A stretch of DNA of 16,054 nt from MAG-120802 sp049430265 (GTDB lineage: Bacteria > Actinomycetota > Actinomycetes > Nanopelagicales > Nanopelagicaceae). Made by a program: the position numbers and the translations under genes. The notes under the pieces are model-generated. The model saw nothing but the letters and a program-made list of their open reading frames with translations. It was not told the origin of the DNA and ran no database searches. The stretch is from positions 1 to 16,054 of the forward strand of contig JBMTBW010000017.1 in assembly GCA_049430265.1 (NCBI GenBank), given 5' to 3'. This document shows, piece after piece, positions 7,769 to 15,037 of this stretch. The first letter of the stretch is position 1, and each line of letters begins with the position of its first letter.

Positions 7769-8839
7769 ATGAGAGAAGAGATGCTCAAAGACCTACAAAC
7801 GCTTGTTGAGTGCGAGAGCCCAAGTAGTGATCTTGCTGCTTGCGCAAAAGTATTAGAGGTTGCAAATCAAATTACAGCGAAAGTAATTGGCACAAGCGCA
7901 GAGATAATTCAAGAATCAGGAAGGCCGGTCTACTGGCTGGGAAGCAAGAACCCAGAAGTTGTTCTCTTAACTCATCTTGATACCGTTTGGCCGATTGGAT
8001 CCTTTGCTCCGCTCTGGAGAGTCGATGGTGATATTGCATCTGGTCCTGGAGTCTTTGATATGAAATCAGGTTTTATTCAAGCGCTATATGCAATGCGTGG
8101 CCAAGACATTAACCGTGTTGCTCTTATTGCAACAACGGATGAAGAGACTGGCTCTGCTACTTCACGCAAATTAATTGAAGAAGTTAGTAAAAAAGCAAAA
8201 GCAGTTTTAGTGATGGAAGCATCTCTTGATGGAAAGTTAAAGATTGGTCGCAAGGGAACTTCTATGTATCAAATAACAATTCATGGCAGAGCAGCTCATG
8301 CTGGTCTTGAACCAGAAAAAGGAATTAATGCAACTGTTGAGATTTCTAAGATTGTTGGCAAATTAATTGCTCTAGAAAATAGAGAGCTAGGAACTAGCGT
8401 TGTTCCAACTGTTATGACTTCAGGAAGCACAACTAATACTGTTCCAGCTCTTGCAAGCCTTGATGTTGATTCTAGATCTTTCACAATGGCTGAGATGAAG
8501 CGAGTAGAGCAAGCAATTAGAAGTTTAAGGCCAGAAAATAAAGATGCTCGAATTGAAATTACTGGCGGAATTAATCGACCTCCAATGGAAACCACTGCAA
8601 GTAGCGAGCTCTATGAGCTAGCTGAGAAGGTTGCGGTAAAGCTAGCAATGGCTCCCCTTGGATCAGCAAGTGTTGGCGGGGCAAGTGATGGGAACTTTGC
8701 AGCAATACACACCAAAGTCCTTGATGGGCTTGGAGCACTTGGCGGTGGAGCCCATGCAAATAATGAGCATATATTGGTCTCTCATCTTGAGCCTCGCTCA
8801 AATCTAATTGCTGCTCTTATTAAAGAAATACTTCTATGA
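7769..8839 (+). CDS. M20 family metallopeptidase (carboxypeptidase G2-like)
   Basis: This is a 356-residue cytosolic M20 peptidase with the complete two-zinc site. His69 and Asp71 lie in LLTHLDTVWP. Bridging Asp97 lies in GPGVFDMKSG. The general base Glu125 and ligand Glu126 lie in TTDEETGS. Glu150 (MEAS) and His334 (ANNEHI) complete the site. Glutamate rather than aspartate at 150 matches the carboxypeptidase G2 and aminopeptidase branch. The dimerisation domain spans roughly 160-275, with IHGRAAHAGLEPEKGINA at 171-188. No signal peptide is seen. The gene starts 25 bases after the helicase-associated gene and overlaps XPB by four bases (ATGA). A second ATG at 7781 is possible; neither start has a strong ribosome site. 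Its link to XPB biology is unexplained. Confidence 0.9.
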   Translation: MREEMLKDLQTLVECESPSSDLAACAKVLEVANQITAKVIGTSAEIIQESGRPVYWLGSKNPEVVLLTHLDTVWPIGSFAPLWRVDGDIASGPGVFDMKSGFIQALYAMRGQDINRVALIATTDEETGSATSRKLIEEVSKKAKAVLVMEASLDGKLKIGRKGTSMYQITIHGRAAHAGLEPEKGINATVEISKIVGKLIALENRELGTSVVPTVMTSGSTTNTVPALASLDVDSRSFTMAEMKRVEQAIRSLRPENKDARIEITGGINRPPMETTASSELYELAEKVAVKLAMAPLGSASVGGASDGNFAAIHTKVLDGLGALGGGAHANNEHILVSHLEPRSNLIAALIKEILL

Positions 8840-10479
8840 CTCAAGGTCCTTTAATAGTTCAAAGTGATAAGACTCTGCTTCTAGATATTGATCATCCACT
8901 CTCTGCAGAATGTCGCCAAGCAATTGCTCCCTTTGCAGAGCTTGAGAAATCACCTGAACATATTCACACCTATCGCTTAACCTCACTAGGTTTATGGAAT
9001 GCAAGAGCATCGGGACATGATGCAGAACAAGTTATTGATACCTTACTTAAATACTCAAGATATGCCGTAGCGCACGCTCTACTACTTGATATCGCAGATG
9101 TAATGGGACGATATGGCAGGTTAAGAATTGAATCGCATCCAGTACACGGTCTAGTTCTTATCTCAACTGATGTAGCAGTATTAACTGAAGTTATGCGTGC
9201 AAAAAAAGTAGCTCCGCTTCTTGGGACAAAAGTTGATGATGAAACTGTAACTGTTCACCCAAGTCAGAGAGGACATCTAAAACAAGCCCTCCTTCGCCTA
9301 GGTTGGCCAGCTGAGGATTTTGCAGGATATGTTGATGGGCAAGCACACGCTATTTCACTTAATGAAGATGGTTGGAAACTTAGGGAGTATCAAAGACTTG
9401 CTGCAGAAGGTTTCTGGCATGGTGGCTCTGGTGTTGTGGTACTTCCATGCGGGGCAGGAAAAACTCTTGTGGGAGCAGCTGCGATGGCTCATGCTCAAGC
9501 CACAACTTTGATTCTGGTAACAAATACTGTTGCTGCAAGACAGTGGCGAGATGAGTTGATAAAGCGCACATCGCTAAATGAAGATGAGATTGGCGAATAC
9601 TCAGGAGCAAAGAAAGAAATTCGCCCAGTAACGATTGCTACTTATCAAGTGATGACCACAAGAAAGAAGGGTCTATACGCTCATTTAGACCTCTTTGATT
9701 CCCATGATTGGGGCTTAATTATTTATGATGAGGTTCATCTTCTCCCCGCCCCTATCTTTAGATTTACTGCAGATATTCAATCTCGTCGCCGTTTAGGCCT
9801 TACTGCAACCTTAGTTCGCGAAGATGGGATGGAGGGTGAAGTCTTCTCTCTAATTGGCCCTAAGAGATTTGATGTTCCTTGGAAAGAGATTGAAGCTCAA
9901 GGCTATATCGCCCCTGCAGATTGCGTTGAGGTTAGAGTCACGCTAACTGATCATGAGAGATTAACTTATGCCACAGCTGAACAAGAAGATAAATATCGCA
10001 CCTGCGCAACGACAGCTACCAAGAAAAATGTAGTCCTTGCCTTAGCAAAGCAGCATGAAGATGATCAGGTATTAATTATTGGGCAATACATTTCACAGAT
10101 TGATGAAATAGCAGCTGACTTATCAGTTCCAATAATTAAAGGTGATACTCCAGTAAAAGAACGTGAAGAGTTATATGCCTTATTTAGAAGTGGCGAGATT
10201 AAATGTTTAGTTGTCTCCAAAGTCGCTAACTTCTCAATCGATTTACCAGAAGCATCTATTGCTATCCAAGTCTCTGGCACCTTTGGTTCAAGACAGGAGG
10301 AGGCTCAACGGTTAGGGCGAATACTTAGACCTAAGGCAGATGGCAGAGGAGCGCGCTTCTACTCACTGGTGGCAAGAGACACTATTGATCAAGACTTTGC
10401 TCAAAATAGGCAGAGATTCTTAGCAGAGCAGGGTTATTCATATCGCATTATTGATGCTGACGAAGTACTGCCTCGCTAA
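8836..10479 (+). CDS. XPB-type DNA repair helicase (SF2, DEVH box)
   Basis: This 547-residue 3'-5' superfamily 2 helicase is of the bacterial XPB group (M. tuberculosis Rv0861c, ercc3). An N-terminal domain (1-175) contains segments such as YRLTSLGLWNARASG. The helicase motifs follow. The Q-like KLREYQRLAAE lies at 181-191, Walker A PCGAGKT at 204-210, and Walker B DEVH at 298-301. GLTATLVRED at 321-330 contains the XPB-specific RED motif (328-330). Motif VI QRLGRILRP lies at 491-499. The length is normal. The start codon overlaps the M20 stop by four bases, so it is translationally coupled. The last 32 bases overlap the glutaredoxin-like gene on the other strand. Family proteins unwind DNA with ATP; a repair role in bacteria is inferred from homology. 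Confidence 0.95.
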   Translation: MTQGPLIVQSDKTLLLDIDHPLSAECRQAIAPFAELEKSPEHIHTYRLTSLGLWNARASGHDAEQVIDTLLKYSRYAVAHALLLDIADVMGRYGRLRIESHPVHGLVLISTDVAVLTEVMRAKKVAPLLGTKVDDETVTVHPSQRGHLKQALLRLGWPAEDFAGYVDGQAHAISLNEDGWKLREYQRLAAEGFWHGGSGVVVLPCGAGKTLVGAAAMAHAQATTLILVTNTVAARQWRDELIKRTSLNEDEIGEYSGAKKEIRPVTIATYQVMTTRKKGLYAHLDLFDSHDWGLIIYDEVHLLPAPIFRFTADIQSRRRLGLTATLVREDGMEGEVFSLIGPKRFDVPWKEIEAQGYIAPADCVEVRVTLTDHERLTYATAEQEDKYRTCATTATKKNVVLALAKQHEDDQVLIIGQYISQIDEIAADLSVPIIKGDTPVKEREELYALFRSGEIKCLVVSKVANFSIDLPEASIAIQVSGTFGSRQEEAQRLGRILRPKADGRGARFYSLVARDTIDQDFAQNRQRFLAEQGYSYRIIDADEVLPR

Positions 10480-10696
10480 AGCGCTTCTTATCAACCCTGA
10501 AATAATCATGTTTGGCCCCATTAATCATAGTTACTGGGACCTCCTCTCCATAGAGTGATTCCAGCTCGGCATTGCCATCAATATTAATAACTTCTAAATC
10601 AAAAGATATCTCTGATAAAACTTCTCTAACAATCTCTTCTGCTTCATGACAGAGATGACAGTTCTGCCTAGAGAAAATAATAACCTTTGCCTTCAT
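10448..10696 (-). CDS. Glutaredoxin-like protein (DUF836 type)
   Basis: This 82-residue thioredoxin-fold protein starts with the strand KVIIFSR, followed by the redox motif CHLC (Cys13 and Cys16). It carries the cis-proline motif EVPVTMING (52-60, Pro54) and FRVDKKRF, as in the small glutaredoxin-like family common in Actinobacteria (M. tuberculosis Rv0508 type). It is cytosolic and likely acts in thiol-disulfide exchange; the partner is unknown. The ATG overlaps the proC stop by four bases, so it is the second gene of a proC operon. The final 32 bases overlap the 3' coding end of the XPB helicase on the opposite strand. Confidence 0.85.
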   Translation of the reverse strand: MKAKVIIFSRQNCHLCHEAEEIVREVLSEISFDLEVINIDGNAELESLYGEEVPVTMINGAKHDYFRVDKKRFSEAVLRQHQ

Positions 10697-11487
10697 GAAC
10701 TCAATTCTATTGAGCGATCATGAGCTACCTTCATCGCCTGAAAAATTAACTCATCAAGAGATGAGTCGGCAAAACTCTTTAGCGCAGCAGCTGTTGTGCC
10801 ATTAGGGCTGGTGACATTTTCTCGAAGTGTTGCTAGTTCTTTGCCACTCTTTTCCACCATCAACGCAGCTCCAATAAGCGTCTGGCTAGCTAGGGTTGTG
10901 GCATCCTGGCGACTAATACCTAAACGCTCTGCTGCTTTAATTATTGCCTCAGTAAATGCAAAGAAATATGCCGGCCCTGATCCGCTAGTTGCTGTCACCG
11001 CATCTTGAAGTTTCTCATCAACAACTATTACCTCGCCAGCTTTTGCAAGAAATCCCTTTACCCATTCTTGATCTATTGAAGTCGCATTACTTCCAAGGCT
11101 CACAGCTGACATTCCAGCTCCCATAACCATTGGAGTATTTGGCATAACTCTAATTACTCGTGAGCCCCCACCTAAATTCTCTTCAATCGCCTTAATCCTA
11201 ATTCCAGCAGCAAAGGAGACAATTAGCGCCGAATCAGTGGCAGAGCTAGGAAGTTCTTTAATGGTAGTTAGAAAGTCTTGTGGTTTCACAGCAATTAAAA
11301 CTGCATCTAATAAGAGCTGCTGGTCTAGCTCTTTAACTCCATATTTCTTGATAATTTCATCTCGCCTCTCGCCTCTCTTTTCGGCGATAAAAAGTGAGTC
11401 TTTTGATAGGCCAGAGCGGAGTAATACTTCAATTAATGCCTCACCTATTACCCCTGTGCCAATAATGCCTATCTTTGAAAAAGCCAT
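10693..11487 (-). CDS. proC: Pyrroline-5-carboxylate reductase ProC
   Basis: This 264-residue enzyme reduces 1-pyrroline-5-carboxylate to L-proline with NAD(P)H, the last step of proline synthesis, in the cytosol. The Rossmann loop GIIGTGVIGEAL lies at 7-18, and AVKPQ at 66-70. VMPNTPMVMGAGMS (114-127) lies at the nucleotide-binding cleft. The family signature runs from about 163 (DAVTATSGSGPAYFFAFTEA) through LRENVTSPNGTTAAAL (221-236). The length is typical. The start ATG at 11487 is preceded by a TAGCCT -10 box six bases upstream, consistent with a leaderless transcript. It is divergent from the cysteine-rich gene at 11525 and overlaps the glutaredoxin-like gene by four bases. The assignment is secure. 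Confidence 0.97.
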   Translation of the reverse strand: MAFSKIGIIGTGVIGEALIEVLLRSGLSKDSLFIAEKRGERRDEIIKKYGVKELDQQLLLDAVLIAVKPQDFLTTIKELPSSATDSALIVSFAAGIRIKAIEENLGGGSRVIRVMPNTPMVMGAGMSAVSLGSNATSIDQEWVKGFLAKAGEVIVVDEKLQDAVTATSGSGPAYFFAFTEAIIKAAERLGISRQDATTLASQTLIGAALMVEKSGKELATLRENVTSPNGTTAAALKSFADSSLDELIFQAMKVAHDRSIELSS

Positions 11488-11493
11488 ATGACA

Positions 11494-11499
11494 AGGCTA
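11494..11499 (-). promoter_or_regulatory. -10 box of proC
   Basis: The minus strand reads TAGCCT, then TGTCAT, then the proC ATG at 11487. The 6-base gap fits a leaderless start. No clear -35 element is visible. The divergent -10 box at 11511 is only 11 bases away. Confidence 0.45.
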
Positions 11500-11510
11500 C
11501 ACGCGAGCCC

Positions 11511-11516
11511 TACTAT
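11511..11516 (+). promoter_or_regulatory. -10 box of the cysteine-rich protein gene
   Basis: TACTAT (TAnnAT) is followed by eight bases (TGCCGCCC) and ATG at 11525. An in-frame TTG at 11516 overlaps the last base of the box, so the ATG is the better start. Confidence 0.5.
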
Positions 11517-11524
11517 TGCCGCCC

Positions 11525-12310
11525 ATGAGTGAATTCCCCAGTACTTTTGCCCGCGAATGGGCAGAGTTTCCTAACCCAGAGAACGCAGCTGAGATATTTA
11601 AGTGCGACCTTACCTGGCTTACCTCTTATTGGAATTGTATTTTCGGAAATGGCTGCCAAGGAATAGATAAAGACTTAGCAGATCACGGCTGCTGTAGTGA
11701 TGGCGCTTATTATTATGACAAAGCAGATGAAGTCCGTGTAACAGCAGTAGCTAAGCGACTTACTAAATCGCTCTGGCAAAACTATGACGTTGCTCGAAAG
11801 GGTAAGCAGTTTAAAATTAGTGAGCTCGGTTTAGATAATGATCGTAAAACTAAGAAGGTTAATAAGACCTGCATCTTTTTTAATGAAGCAGAGTTTAGTA
11901 AAGAGTACTTTGGTTGCGCTCTCCATCATTTAGCAATAAAAGAAGATAAACATTTTATTGAGACTAAGCCTGATATCTGTTGGCAGCTTCCGATACGCCG
12001 CTCTTGGGAGAGTAGAAGTGTTGGTGATGATAAGTATGAAGTAATAGTTATTGGTGAGTACACCCGCCAGGCTTGGGGTGATGGTGGAGCGGATATGGAT
12101 TGGTACTGCTCCTCAAATACCCAGGCTCATGATGGAGCAGAGCCGGTTTATCTCTCAAATAAGCAAGAATTAATTAAGTTGATGAATCTGCCGGCCTATG
12201 AGAAATTAGCAGAACTATGCAGCGCAAGAATTGCAGCGATGAATAACCGTAAGATTAAACACTTGCCACTATATGTGATTCACCCAGCAACAAAGGCTGC
12301 TAAGGGATAG
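11525..12310 (+). CDS. Cysteine-rich conserved actinobacterial protein of unknown function
   Basis: This is a 261-residue cytosolic protein with no signal peptide or membrane segment. It has ten cysteines in a pattern suggesting metal or Fe-S binding: C27, C38, C44 (CIFGNGCQG), a CC pair at 56-57 (HGCCSDGAYY), C116 (KTCIFFN), C131 next to His134/His135 (GCALHHLA), C152 (KPDICWQLPIRR), C195 (DMDWYCSS) and C232. The spaced order of CC, C-I-F, C-A-L-H and KP-x-x-C-W resembles the cysteine layout of YkgJ/DUF3109-type putative zinc or iron-sulfur proteins. I recall similar WLTSxWxC-type proteins in Actinobacteria, without a known role. The gene stands alone and is divergent from proC. The ATG at 11525 is chosen from its -10 box. 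No function is proposed. Confidence 0.8.
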   Translation: MSEFPSTFAREWAEFPNPENAAEIFKCDLTWLTSYWNCIFGNGCQGIDKDLADHGCCSDGAYYYDKADEVRVTAVAKRLTKSLWQNYDVARKGKQFKISELGLDNDRKTKKVNKTCIFFNEAEFSKEYFGCALHHLAIKEDKHFIETKPDICWQLPIRRSWESRSVGDDKYEVIVIGEYTRQAWGDGGADMDWYCSSNTQAHDGAEPVYLSNKQELIKLMNLPAYEKLAELCSARIAAMNNRKIKHLPLYVIHPATKAAKG

Positions 12311-12314
12311 CTTT

Positions 12315-12632
12315 TTATTTCCTGCGCCGAGAAACCGGTGGCATTACTCGATCTAATAATTCTTGCGCTACTAAAGTTACATCACCTTTAGCCTTGCTTA
12401 GATTACTTTCAAATCCTTTTAAGATTTCAACAATTGCTGGCTCACTTAATGAGCCTAGAAGTGGGCCATATTTATCTTGAAATAGGTTGGTTAAAGTCCT
12501 GCTTATCGCCCCTGCCAATTCAACTCTAGCTTCATCTAGAGAGACTTCACCTCGCTGACCCGTATTAATACTTAGCGAGGGCTTCTCACGCTGAGCACGG
12601 AGGTAGGCCGCCTTAAGATTTACTGAGTCCAT
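12315..12632 (-). CDS. Small hypothetical protein, 105 residues
   Basis: I do not recognise this family. The predicted product is soluble and helical, with acidic and basic patches, a possible helix at 32-52 (LDEARVELAGAISRTLTNLF), a second at about 62-97 and a basic tail ending SRRRK. It has no signal peptide, membrane segment or cysteine. I chose ATG at 12632 because an AGAGGA ribosome site lies nine bases upstream; an in-frame GTG at 12638 would be only three bases from it. It is divergent from the metalloprotease gene, and its stop lies four bases from the stop of the convergent cysteine-rich gene. Coding is supported by an uninterrupted frame, a good ribosome site and exact fit into the gap between neighbours. 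Confidence 0.65.
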   Translation of the reverse strand: MDSVNLKAAYLRAQREKPSLSINTGQRGEVSLDEARVELAGAISRTLTNLFQDKYGPLLGSLSEPAIVEILKGFESNLSKAKGDVTLVAQELLDRVMPPVSRRRK

Positions 12633-12641
12633 AATCACCTA

Positions 12642-12647
12642 TCCTCT
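12642..12647 (-). promoter_or_regulatory. Ribosome binding site deciding the start of the 105-residue gene
   Basis: The minus strand reads AGAGGA. It lies nine bases from the ATG at 12632 and three bases from the GTG at 12638, favouring the ATG. It is one of the few clear Shine-Dalgarno sequences in the window. Confidence 0.5.
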
Positions 12648-12655
12648 CAGACCGA

Positions 12656-12661
12656 TAGCAT
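12656..12661 (+). promoter_or_regulatory. -10 box of the secreted metalloprotease gene
   Basis: TAGCAT (TAnnAT) is followed by eight bases (TTGTGCTT) and ATG at 12670, consistent with a near-leaderless mRNA. An in-frame GTG at 12664 lies only two bases after the box, too close to be transcribed from it. Confidence 0.45.
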
Positions 12662-12669
12662 TTGTGCTT

Positions 12670-15036
12670 ATGAGGGCCAGAAGATTGTATTTGCGCGCAG
12701 TATTTCTGATCTTCGCATTCTCCTTAACGCTCATCACTCCAATTACCGCCCCAGCTCTAACTTTTAAAAGTATTCCAGCCACTCAATGGGGATATATCTA
12801 TGGCTCTGGCAAAAGTGCAAATTTAACTACCGCACCGCAAAGCCCAAGAGTTGAGATTGGTAAAGCGCTCTCTAAATGGAACCTGGAATATATTGGAGTT
12901 CCAGATGATGCAAAGCCAGCATTTAAATATGCGGTAGATATTTGGGCATCATATTTTGAATCAAGCGTTCCAATCGAAGTTAAAGCTTATTGGGAGCCGC
13001 TGGAGATAAACGGAGTCTTAGGTTCTGCTAGGCCTGGAGACTTCTTTAACTCATTTGATGGCGCCCCTGATAATGATCTCTGGTATCCATCAATTTTTGC
13101 AGATCGACTTGCTGGAAAAGATCTTGCTCCTGGTAAGGCAGATATTATTTTACGTTTTAATTCCAACGCCATGTGGCATATTGAATTAGATGGAAAGCCA
13201 GGCAGATTTGCCTATGATCTATCAAGCACTGTCCTTCATGAAATCGGCCATGGATTAGGTTTTCTCTCTAACGCTGAATATGACAGATTCTTTAATACTG
13301 GCTATTTAATCCAGCCCACTCCCTATGATGCCTATGTTCAACTCCCAGATGGTCGACTATTTACTGACTTTTGTGCCCGCTCAGTTGAGCTTGGTAAAGC
13401 TATGACCGCTCCGCTATTTTGGAGTGGAGCTAAAGGCATTGCTGCAAATAATGGCGTTAAGCCAAGGCTTTATTCTCCAAGCCCCTATGAGGAGGGGTCA
13501 TCGATAACCCATCTTGATGAAGCCACCTTTTCAAATTCTTCTTTAAATTCAATTATGACTCCAGTGCTAGATCGTGGCGAGGTCTTTAGAAGCCCAGGAA
13601 GTATTGCTCTAGCGATGATTGAAGATATGTTGCTTAAGCCTCCTGCAAATAAAGCGCAATCACTTCCTGCAAAACCTGTTGATGTGCGAGCCTTAGTTGG
13701 CGATAAGTATGTGATCCTGACATTTGATTCACCAAACTGTAGAAGGCTAGATCGAGTCACAGGATACAAAATTACGATAAATCCAAGTGGGCAAGAGCGA
13801 GAATTTACCTCAAGCCCTGCCCGGATTACTGGGCTATCAAATGGGCAGAGTTACTCATTTACTATCAAAGCTAAAAACGATAATGGCGAATCAGATGCCG
13901 TGACCAGTAATGAGGTAAAGCCGCAGGCTGGCTCGAAAGCTAAAACTATTGATAGCAGAGCTGATGTTAAATCACTTGCCTCTGGAATATATAAAAAGCA
14001 GTCTGTTATTGCCTACTCTGATGCCATAACTGGCAATCTAAAACTAGCAACACTAGTTAATAACTCTTGGAAAGTATCAATAGTTGATGGCATATCAACT
14101 GCGGGCGGGAGATCAGATAGAAATCTAGCTGGACCAGTATCTCTCTGCGTCTCAGGAAGTAAGAGCAATGAGAAACTCCATATTTTCTATACCGATACCG
14201 AAAATAAGGATCTTCGCCATGCCTCCTTTGATGGCAAAAAGTGGCGTTATGAGGTGGTCGATGGCAATGGTGAAGATGTCCAAGATTATAAAGAGAGCTC
14301 AAGGCGCAAAACTGCAAGTGATGTAAGTATCGCTAATGCCTGCGCTGTTACACCAGCTGGTCTTCAAGTCTTCTATCGCGATGAATCTCAAGGAATATTA
14401 CTAGGAGCTGCTTTAAGTAAATCTGGTTGGATATATGAAATTGTTGATGGAGATCGCACAAGTGATAATAGAACAACAGGAGATGTTGGTTTCTCTCTTA
14501 GCGCTACATCTAGCGGTAAGAGCGTATATCTTCTATATGACTCAGTTCTAACTCTTTCCTCGTCTAATTTTGCTACCCAAGGTGAAGTTAGATTGGCTAA
14601 ACGAAATTCAATATTTCCTGAAGATTGGCGATACAGCACTTTAGATGGTCCAGAAAATGGAGTGGCAGTTGCAGGTTATGACGTCTCTATTGCTAGCTAT
14701 GGCAATCGAGTTGCTGCTAGTTGGTTAAGTGCTAGCGGCCTTCGTCTACCAAACCCTGATGAGGTGAGTTTTACACTCATTGATGAGGATGAATCTCCTA
14801 CCCGCGTTACAACCCAAGCTCATGGAACTCCGGGTGCTCCACTACTAATTGATGCCAAGGGGCTTTTGTTTGGATGTCAAAAGAGACTCTGTTCTCTTGG
14901 CTCTTATAGCTCCACTCCAAAAATAACTAATGGCGCCATCCTTAACGGTGTTAAAGATAGCGCCATAGTGACAATAAATAAGATCCGCTATGCGATTACC
15001 TCATTTGATAAGAGGCTCGTCCTAGTAAAGATCTAA
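12670..15036 (+). CDS. Secreted zinc metalloprotease with FN3 domain and C-terminal propeller-like repeats
   Basis: This is a 788-residue exported protein. A signal peptide spans 1-29: a basic MRARR start, a hydrophobic core and an APA site. The protease domain (about 50-320) contains the zinc motif HEIGHGLGF with His190, Glu191 and His194, and an IMTP segment at Met296 resembling a metzincin Met-turn. The canonical third metzincin ligand position (200) is serine, so the third ligand may be elsewhere; His281 in ITHLDEATF is a candidate. An FN3 domain lies at about 334-419, with VTGYKITINPSG, LSNGQSYSFTIKAKNDNGES and flanking strands. From about 425 to the end come at least four degenerate repeats of 58-66 residues, each ending in a W-x-x-x-x-(V/L)DG pattern (W467, W525, W587, W653). 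These suggest a beta-propeller. The start is ATG 12670. The substrate is unknown. Confidence 0.85.
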   Translation: MRARRLYLRAVFLIFAFSLTLITPITAPALTFKSIPATQWGYIYGSGKSANLTTAPQSPRVEIGKALSKWNLEYIGVPDDAKPAFKYAVDIWASYFESSVPIEVKAYWEPLEINGVLGSARPGDFFNSFDGAPDNDLWYPSIFADRLAGKDLAPGKADIILRFNSNAMWHIELDGKPGRFAYDLSSTVLHEIGHGLGFLSNAEYDRFFNTGYLIQPTPYDAYVQLPDGRLFTDFCARSVELGKAMTAPLFWSGAKGIAANNGVKPRLYSPSPYEEGSSITHLDEATFSNSSLNSIMTPVLDRGEVFRSPGSIALAMIEDMLLKPPANKAQSLPAKPVDVRALVGDKYVILTFDSPNCRRLDRVTGYKITINPSGQEREFTSSPARITGLSNGQSYSFTIKAKNDNGESDAVTSNEVKPQAGSKAKTIDSRADVKSLASGIYKKQSVIAYSDAITGNLKLATLVNNSWKVSIVDGISTAGGRSDRNLAGPVSLCVSGSKSNEKLHIFYTDTENKDLRHASFDGKKWRYEVVDGNGEDVQDYKESSRRKTASDVSIANACAVTPAGLQVFYRDESQGILLGAALSKSGWIYEIVDGDRTSDNRTTGDVGFSLSATSSGKSVYLLYDSVLTLSSSNFATQGEVRLAKRNSIFPEDWRYSTLDGPENGVAVAGYDVSIASYGNRVAASWLSASGLRLPNPDEVSFTLIDEDESPTRVTTQAHGTPGAPLLIDAKGLLFGCQKRLCSLGSYSSTPKITNGAILNGVKDSAIVTINKIRYAITSFDKRLVLVKI
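13942..14776 (+). repeat. Degenerate propeller-like protein repeats inside the metalloprotease gene
   Basis: Within the encoded protein, residues about 425-702 hold repeated units of roughly 60 residues: a strand with an aliphatic-Y/S-D pattern (IAYSD, IFYTD, VFYRD, LLYDS), then LKLA/LRHA/LLGA/VRLA, then W-x-x-x-x-(V/L)DG. Anchor tryptophans are at 467, 525, 587 and 653, spaced 58, 62 and 66 residues. A fifth, weaker unit begins DVSIASYG. The similarity is at protein level only and is not a DNA repeat. Confidence 0.65.
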
Positions 15037-15037
15037 A

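Noticed and set aside
8296..8595. Minus-strand frame of 99 codons opposite the M20 peptidase
   Set aside because: It mirrors the codon pattern of the M20 dimerisation domain and has no independent support.
13485..13769. Minus-strand frame of 94 codons opposite the metalloprotease
   Set aside because: Antisense to the Met-turn and FN3 region, whose protein-level motifs are clear on the plus strand.
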